This document shows, piece after piece, positions 60,264 through 64,000 of a DNA stretch of 64,000 nt. The stretch is taken from the NCBI GenBank assembly GCA_021845865.1, contig JAJZVC010000006.1, positions 1-64,000 on the forward strand, in the 5' to 3' direction. The notes under the pieces were generated by a model. The model searched no databases, had not been told where the DNA came from, and saw only the letters and a list, made by a program, of their open reading frames with translations. Position 1 is the first letter of the stretch. Every line of letters begins with the position of its first letter. This stretch comes from Pseudomonadota bacterium (GTDB lineage Bacteria; Pseudomonadota; Gammaproteobacteria; Burkholderiales; UBA9220). The translations under genes were made by a program, and so were the position numbers.

Positions 60264-61578
60264 TCTGGTCGCCGCCGCCAGCAGGCTGAGCAAAATCTAT
60301 CGGACTTACGACCGTCCCCTCCACCGGCTGCTCGGCAACCTGCCCTTCGCCAAGGAACGGTACCGGGAAATCACCGCCCTGGACGATGTCAGCTTCCGCA
60401 TCCCACGCGGAGAAACCCTCGGCATCATCGGACGGAACGGCTCCGGGAAAAGCACGCTGCTCCAATTGCTGTGCGGCATTCTCAAGCCCAGCCACGGTGA
60501 AATACGCGTCAACGGTCGACTTTCTGCCCTGTTGGAACTGGGAGCGGGCTTCCATCCGGAACTCACCGGCAGGGAAAACATTTTCATGCAAGGCGCCATT
60601 CTGGGCTTCTCCCGCCGCGAGATGGAAAAGCGCTTCGAGCCGATCGTCGCCTTCGCCGATATCGGCGACTTCATCGACCAGCCGGTCAAAACCTACTCCA
60701 GCGGCATGTTCGTGCGCCTCGCCTTCGCCATCATGGCCCACGTGGAGGCAGACATCCTGGTCATCGACGAGGCTTTGTCGGTGGGGGATGCCGCCTTCAC
60801 CCAGAAATGCCTGCGCTTTCTCGACGACTTCAAAAAGCGCGGCACCGTCATTCTCGTCAGCCATGACCTGGCCAGCATCACAGCCCTTTGCGACCGCGCC
60901 CTCTGGCTCGACAAGGGACGGCTGCGCGCCAGCGGCGACGCCAAGGAGGTCTGCGAGGCCTACCTCTCGTCCATCCTGGGCATCCCTCAGATGGAGCAGT
61001 CCCACGCCGATCTGCGCGACGAATGCCTGGCGGACCAGCGTCAGGAACTGATGCAGTGCAGCGCCCTGCGCAACGACCTCGAAATCTTCCGCTTCGATCC
61101 TGGCGGCAGCGCGGCGGGAACCGGCCTTGCCCGCATCGTCGAAGTCCGTTTCGAGAACGACGCCGGTGACCCCTACGGCTGGATCGTGGGCGGCGAACTG
61201 GTGAACCTGATCGTCCGCGCCAAAACCCTGACGGACATGGCCTCCCCCATCCTCGGCTTCGTGGTCAAGAACCGGATGGGGCTTTCCCTTTTCGGCGACA
61301 ATACCTACCTAAGCTACGCCGACGACCCCCAAACCGCTGCCCAAGGAAGCTTCCTGGAAGCGCGCTTCCGCTTCCGCATGCCTCGGCTGCCGATCGGCGA
61401 CTACGCGATTACCGCCGCCATCGCGGATGGCAGCCAGAAACAGCGCATTACCCACCATTGGCTGCACGAAGCGGTGACGTTCCGCTCCCAGCGCAGCAGC
61501 GTCGGCCAGGTACTGGTGGGGCTGCCCATGCTAGACATCAGCCTGACCACTTCCCCTGACCATGGAACCGCACACTGA
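60253..61578 (+). CDS. Polysaccharide export ATP-binding protein (Wzt type) with C-terminal domain
   Basis: A 441-residue protein overlapping the permease by 11 bases. The ATPase (about 1-240) has Walker A IGRNGSGKSTLLQLLCG, signature KTYSSGMFVRLAFA and Walker B ILVIDEALSVGD. The C-terminal domain of about 160 residues (VEVRFENDAGDPYGWIVGGE on) is the Wzt_C beta-sandwich, which in known systems binds the modified end of the glycan before export. Confidence 0.93.
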   Translation: MSSDLVAAASRLSKIYRTYDRPLHRLLGNLPFAKERYREITALDDVSFRIPRGETLGIIGRNGSGKSTLLQLLCGILKPSHGEIRVNGRLSALLELGAGFHPELTGRENIFMQGAILGFSRREMEKRFEPIVAFADIGDFIDQPVKTYSSGMFVRLAFAIMAHVEADILVIDEALSVGDAAFTQKCLRFLDDFKKRGTVILVSHDLASITALCDRALWLDKGRLRASGDAKEVCEAYLSSILGIPQMEQSHADLRDECLADQRQELMQCSALRNDLEIFRFDPGGSAAGTGLARIVEVRFENDAGDPYGWIVGGELVNLIVRAKTLTDMASPILGFVVKNRMGLSLFGDNTYLSYADDPQTAAQGSFLEARFRFRMPRLPIGDYAITAAIADGSQKQRITHHWLHEAVTFRSQRSSVGQVLVGLPMLDISLTTSPDHGTAH

Positions 61579-62449
61579 TCTGCCTTGGACCGGCGAACGC
61601 TACGTTCCCACCGTGACGGGCGATACCGCCCTGGAACATCTGCACCGCTATGCCCTGGCCCTGCGCCTCGCCGAAGGGAAACGGGTGCTGGATGTAGCTT
61701 GCGGCGAGGGTTACGGCTCCCGCCTGCTGGCGGACAAGGCTGCATCGGTCATCGGCATCGATCTCGACGCCGAAACCGTGTCCCATGCGCAAACCCGATA
61801 CGCCCTCCCCAACCTGGAATTCCGGCAGGGTGACTGCGCCGCGCTTCCCCTCCCGGATGCCAGCATCGACCTGGCCGTCAGCTTCGAGACCCTGGAACAC
61901 CATGCCGAGCACGGCGCCATGCTGGCGGAACTGCGCCGCGTGCTGACGCCGGAAGGAGTTCTGCTGATCTCCACCCCCGACCGCCGCCACTATTCCGACG
62001 AACGCCAATACACCAATCCCTTCCATGTCCGGGAACTCTATGCCGAGGAGTTCCGTCGGCTGCTCCTGGACCACTTTCCCCATGCCAGCTTCCATGGCCA
62101 GCGGGTCGTTTACGGCTCCCTTGCCGTGCCTTTCGACGGCGCCGGCCCGTTCCTCTCCTACTCGGGGGACGCCGAAGCGCTGGTGCAGGACAAGGGCCTT
62201 GCCGCGCCGTTCTACCTCCTGGCCGTCGCTTCCGCCGGGCCGCTGCCGGCCTTGCCAGCCAGCCTTTTCGACGGCACGGCCGCCTGGGAAAAAGATAGCC
62301 GCGCTCTCCTCCAGGACCTGGCGGAGGCCAGGGACCAACTGGCACGTACCCGCTTCCAACTGGAATGCGTCTACGCATCGGTCTACTGGCGAATCACGGC
62401 CCCGTTGCGCCTGCTGCGCAAGGCCGCGAAACGAACCCTGGGGATATAA
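61562..62449 (+). CDS. Class I SAM methyltransferase
   Basis: A 295-residue methyltransferase with motif I VLDVACGEGYGSRLLADK and motif IV region VSFETLEHHAEHGAMLAELR. The C-terminal tail (QLARTRFQLECVYASVYWRI, then TAPLRLLRKAAKR) is a short coiled coil with an amphipathic segment seen on many O-antigen glycosyl- and methyltransferases. It overlaps the wzt-like gene by 17 bases. It may cap or decorate the exported glycan; the acceptor is unknown. Confidence 0.88.
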   Translation: MEPHTDLPWTGERYVPTVTGDTALEHLHRYALALRLAEGKRVLDVACGEGYGSRLLADKAASVIGIDLDAETVSHAQTRYALPNLEFRQGDCAALPLPDASIDLAVSFETLEHHAEHGAMLAELRRVLTPEGVLLISTPDRRHYSDERQYTNPFHVRELYAEEFRRLLLDHFPHASFHGQRVVYGSLAVPFDGAGPFLSYSGDAEALVQDKGLAAPFYLLAVASAGPLPALPASLFDGTAAWEKDSRALLQDLAEARDQLARTRFQLECVYASVYWRITAPLRLLRKAAKRTLGI

Positions 62450-62450
62450 C

Positions 62451-63164
62451 GTGCTGTTCTTTCGCTCCCCGCCCCCCTCTCCCGACGCCTGCCCCGTGTG
62501 CGGCGGAACGGAATTCGACCTGCGCCCGGTGCTAGGAACGGAACTCATTGCCGCCTGGCAGTTGTCCTCCGAGGAGGCGGGCTACATCAACCGCCAGCAA
62601 GGCCACCTCTGCCTTGCCTGCCGCGCCAATCTGCGCACCCGTACCCTGGCCGCCGCACTGACGGAACACTTCGGTTTTTCCGGCACCCTGAAGGCATTTT
62701 GCGCATCCCGCCGCGCTCGTGCCCTGCGCCTGCTGGAATTGAACGAAGCGGGCGCGCTCTCCCCCTGGCTGTCCACTCTGCGCCGGCACACACTGGCCCG
62801 CTACCCCGAGGTGGATATGCAGGCCCTCCCCTACACCGACGGGCGTTGGGATGTCGTGCTCCATTCCGACGTGCTGGAGCATGTCGCCGACCCCCTTCTC
62901 GCCCTGCGGGAATGCCGCCGGGTACTCGCTCCGGGAGGGGTGCTGCTGTACACCATTCCCATCGTTCATGGCCGCCTGTCCCATGGCCGCCAAGGCCTGT
63001 CCCCCAGCTACCACGGCGCCCCCGGCGGGGAACAAGCGGACATGCTGGTACACACCGAATATGGGGCGGACTTTTGGCTCCAGCCCGTAGCGGCGGGATT
63101 CCGAAAAATCGGGCTGTTTACCCTCGGCGGCCCCGAAGCAATTGCCGTCGTATGCGAAAAATGA
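62451..63164 (+). CDS. Zinc-ribbon SAM methyltransferase
   Basis: A 237-residue protein from GTG 62451, 1 base after the previous stop. N-terminal zinc-ribbon cysteines are CPVCGG and CLACRAN. A class I methyltransferase core follows, with YTDGRWDVVLHSDVLEHVAD and RVLAPGGVLLYTIPIVHGRL. The longer frame starting at 62025 overlaps the previous gene and is not the product. Its stop overlaps the sulfotransferase ATG. Confidence 0.8.
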   Translation: MLFFRSPPPSPDACPVCGGTEFDLRPVLGTELIAAWQLSSEEAGYINRQQGHLCLACRANLRTRTLAAALTEHFGFSGTLKAFCASRRARALRLLELNEAGALSPWLSTLRRHTLARYPEVDMQALPYTDGRWDVVLHSDVLEHVADPLLALRECRRVLAPGGVLLYTIPIVHGRLSHGRQGLSPSYHGAPGGEQADMLVHTEYGADFWLQPVAAGFRKIGLFTLGGPEAIAVVCEK

Positions 63165-64000
63165 ACGATACCGGCCTCGTCTGGCGCAATAACCTCGTCG
63201 GCAAGTGCCGAACCCTTGGCGGGAATGCCTTCAGGCGCAGGGTCATTCTCCACTACCACCTGTTCAAGAATGCCGGGTCGTCAGTGGACCACGTCCTCGC
63301 CAGCAACTTCGGGGGCCGCTGGCAAGTGCTGGAGGGAACGCATTCCTGGTCAGTGGTGAAGGCCGACGACGTGGCCGCCTACATCCGCCATCACAAACGC
63401 GTACTGGCCGTTTCCTCCCACCACTTCCGCCTTCCCCTCCCCGTCATGCCGGAAGCCGATCTTTATCCGATCTTCTTTCTGCGCCATCCCATTGACCGCA
63501 TCGCTTCCGTCCACCAGTTCGGAAAACGCTCCGGCATCGGGCTCACCGAGTCCTCTCGCAATGCCGTGCGGGGGAGCCTGAGAGATTACGTGGCGTGGAT
63601 GCTGGCGGACAAAGGCAACGAGGGCAACAATATCCGCAATGCCCAGACCCTCTTCCTCTCGTCCAAGCTGTCCGCATGGACCGACCCCTCGCTCCCCTTG
63701 CGGGCGGACGATGCCCTGCTGGAAGAAGCCCAAGGCTTCCTCCGTACGTTACCGGTTTTTGGCCTAGTGGAAAAATTCGACGAATCGGCCCGCCGCTTCG
63801 GCGCATGGTTGGCCCACGCTTTCCCGGGAATAAATTTTTTCCCCACCCAGCGCAATACTCGCCCCGAGCGGCACCAGAGCCTGGAAGAGCGCCTCGCCGC
63901 CATCGAGACGGAACTGGGACAGTCTCTGTACCAGGAACTGCAGGCGGCGAACCACCACGATCTGGAACTGTACCGCTTCGCCAGCAACCATTTCGAAGGG
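63161..64000 (+). CDS. Sulfotransferase family protein, cut at the right edge
   Basis: Two hundred and eighty codons from ATG 63161 without a stop before the window ends. The PAPS 5'-phosphosulfate-binding segment is LHYHLFKNAGSSVDHVL and the 3'-phosphate-binding segment FFLRHPIDRIASVHQF, both hallmarks of the carbohydrate sulfotransferase family. With cysC as the first gene of the same string it would transfer sulfate from PAPS to the exported glycan or a related surface molecule. Confidence 0.85.
   Translation, partial: MNDTGLVWRNNLVGKCRTLGGNAFRRRVILHYHLFKNAGSSVDHVLASNFGGRWQVLEGTHSWSVVKADDVAAYIRHHKRVLAVSSHHFRLPLPVMPEADLYPIFFLRHPIDRIASVHQFGKRSGIGLTESSRNAVRGSLRDYVAWMLADKGNEGNNIRNAQTLFLSSKLSAWTDPSLPLRADDALLEEAQGFLRTLPVFGLVEKFDESARRFGAWLAHAFPGINFFPTQRNTRPERHQSLEERLAAIETELGQSLYQELQAANHHDLELYRFASNHFEG

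Overview
The window looks like a chromosomal segment of a chemolithotrophic, sulfur-oxidising betaproteobacterium. The evidence is the gene order holC-pepA | lptF-lptG and DUF3106-DUF3619-sigma factor | ilvB-ilvN-ilvC-psd-pssA, a soxXYZAB cluster, a TusA/DsrE/rhodanese sulfur-relay cluster and an LbpA/lipoate-assembly cluster, all in GC-rich DNA. I cannot name the genus from the sequence alone.

Bases 1-14.6 kb are housekeeping genes: valS, holC, pepA, the LPS exporter permeases lptF and lptG, a small sigma-factor operon, branched-chain amino acid synthesis (ilvBNC) and phosphatidylethanolamine synthesis (psd, pssA).

Bases 14,643-35,937 are an integrated mobile island of about 21.3 kb in the 3' half of a tRNA-Val(CAC) gene, bounded by a 49-bp direct repeat with one mismatch. 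It carries a tyrosine integrase, iterated TTGGGTAC-like arm sites at both ends, a TumE-TumA toxin-antitoxin pair, a three-gene ABC-three-component defence system, a coiled-coil membrane protein between 23-bp direct repeats, a highly structured non-coding region followed by a MOBC-like relaxase gene, several small genes, and an F-type traN-traH-traG operon without the rest of a conjugation apparatus. The traN/H/G-only content resembles the SGI1 family of integrative mobilizable elements, which parasitise a helper conjugative element. A duplicated palindromic regulatory sequence lies in front of both leftward operons of the island.

Bases 36-39.5 kb hold a cytochrome b561-type protein, two poorly characterised proteins and a FadL-type outer-membrane channel.

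Bases 39.6-47 kb, all leftward, form the sulfur-relay and lipoate region. moaC and an ArsR-rhodanese fusion come first, then a rhodanese, tusA and dsrE, then after a terminator lbpA, a radical SAM gene, a lipoate-ligase-like gene, a geranylgeranyl-reductase-like flavoprotein and a second radical SAM gene. This is the LipS1/LipS2/sLpl(AB)/LipT-type lipoate assembly set known beside sHdr sulfur oxidation systems, but no hdr-like gene is in the window.

Bases 47-64 kb hold a BepA-like metalloprotease, soxXYZAB (no soxCD), a Spy/CpxP-like protein with a divergent two-component system, a MacAB-type export system, and a tightly overlapping surface-polysaccharide cluster: cysC (APS kinase), Wzm/Wzt-type ABC exporter, two methyltransferases and a sulfotransferase running off the right edge. 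Together the last cluster suggests a methylated and sulfated surface polysaccharide supplied with PAPS by its own CysC.
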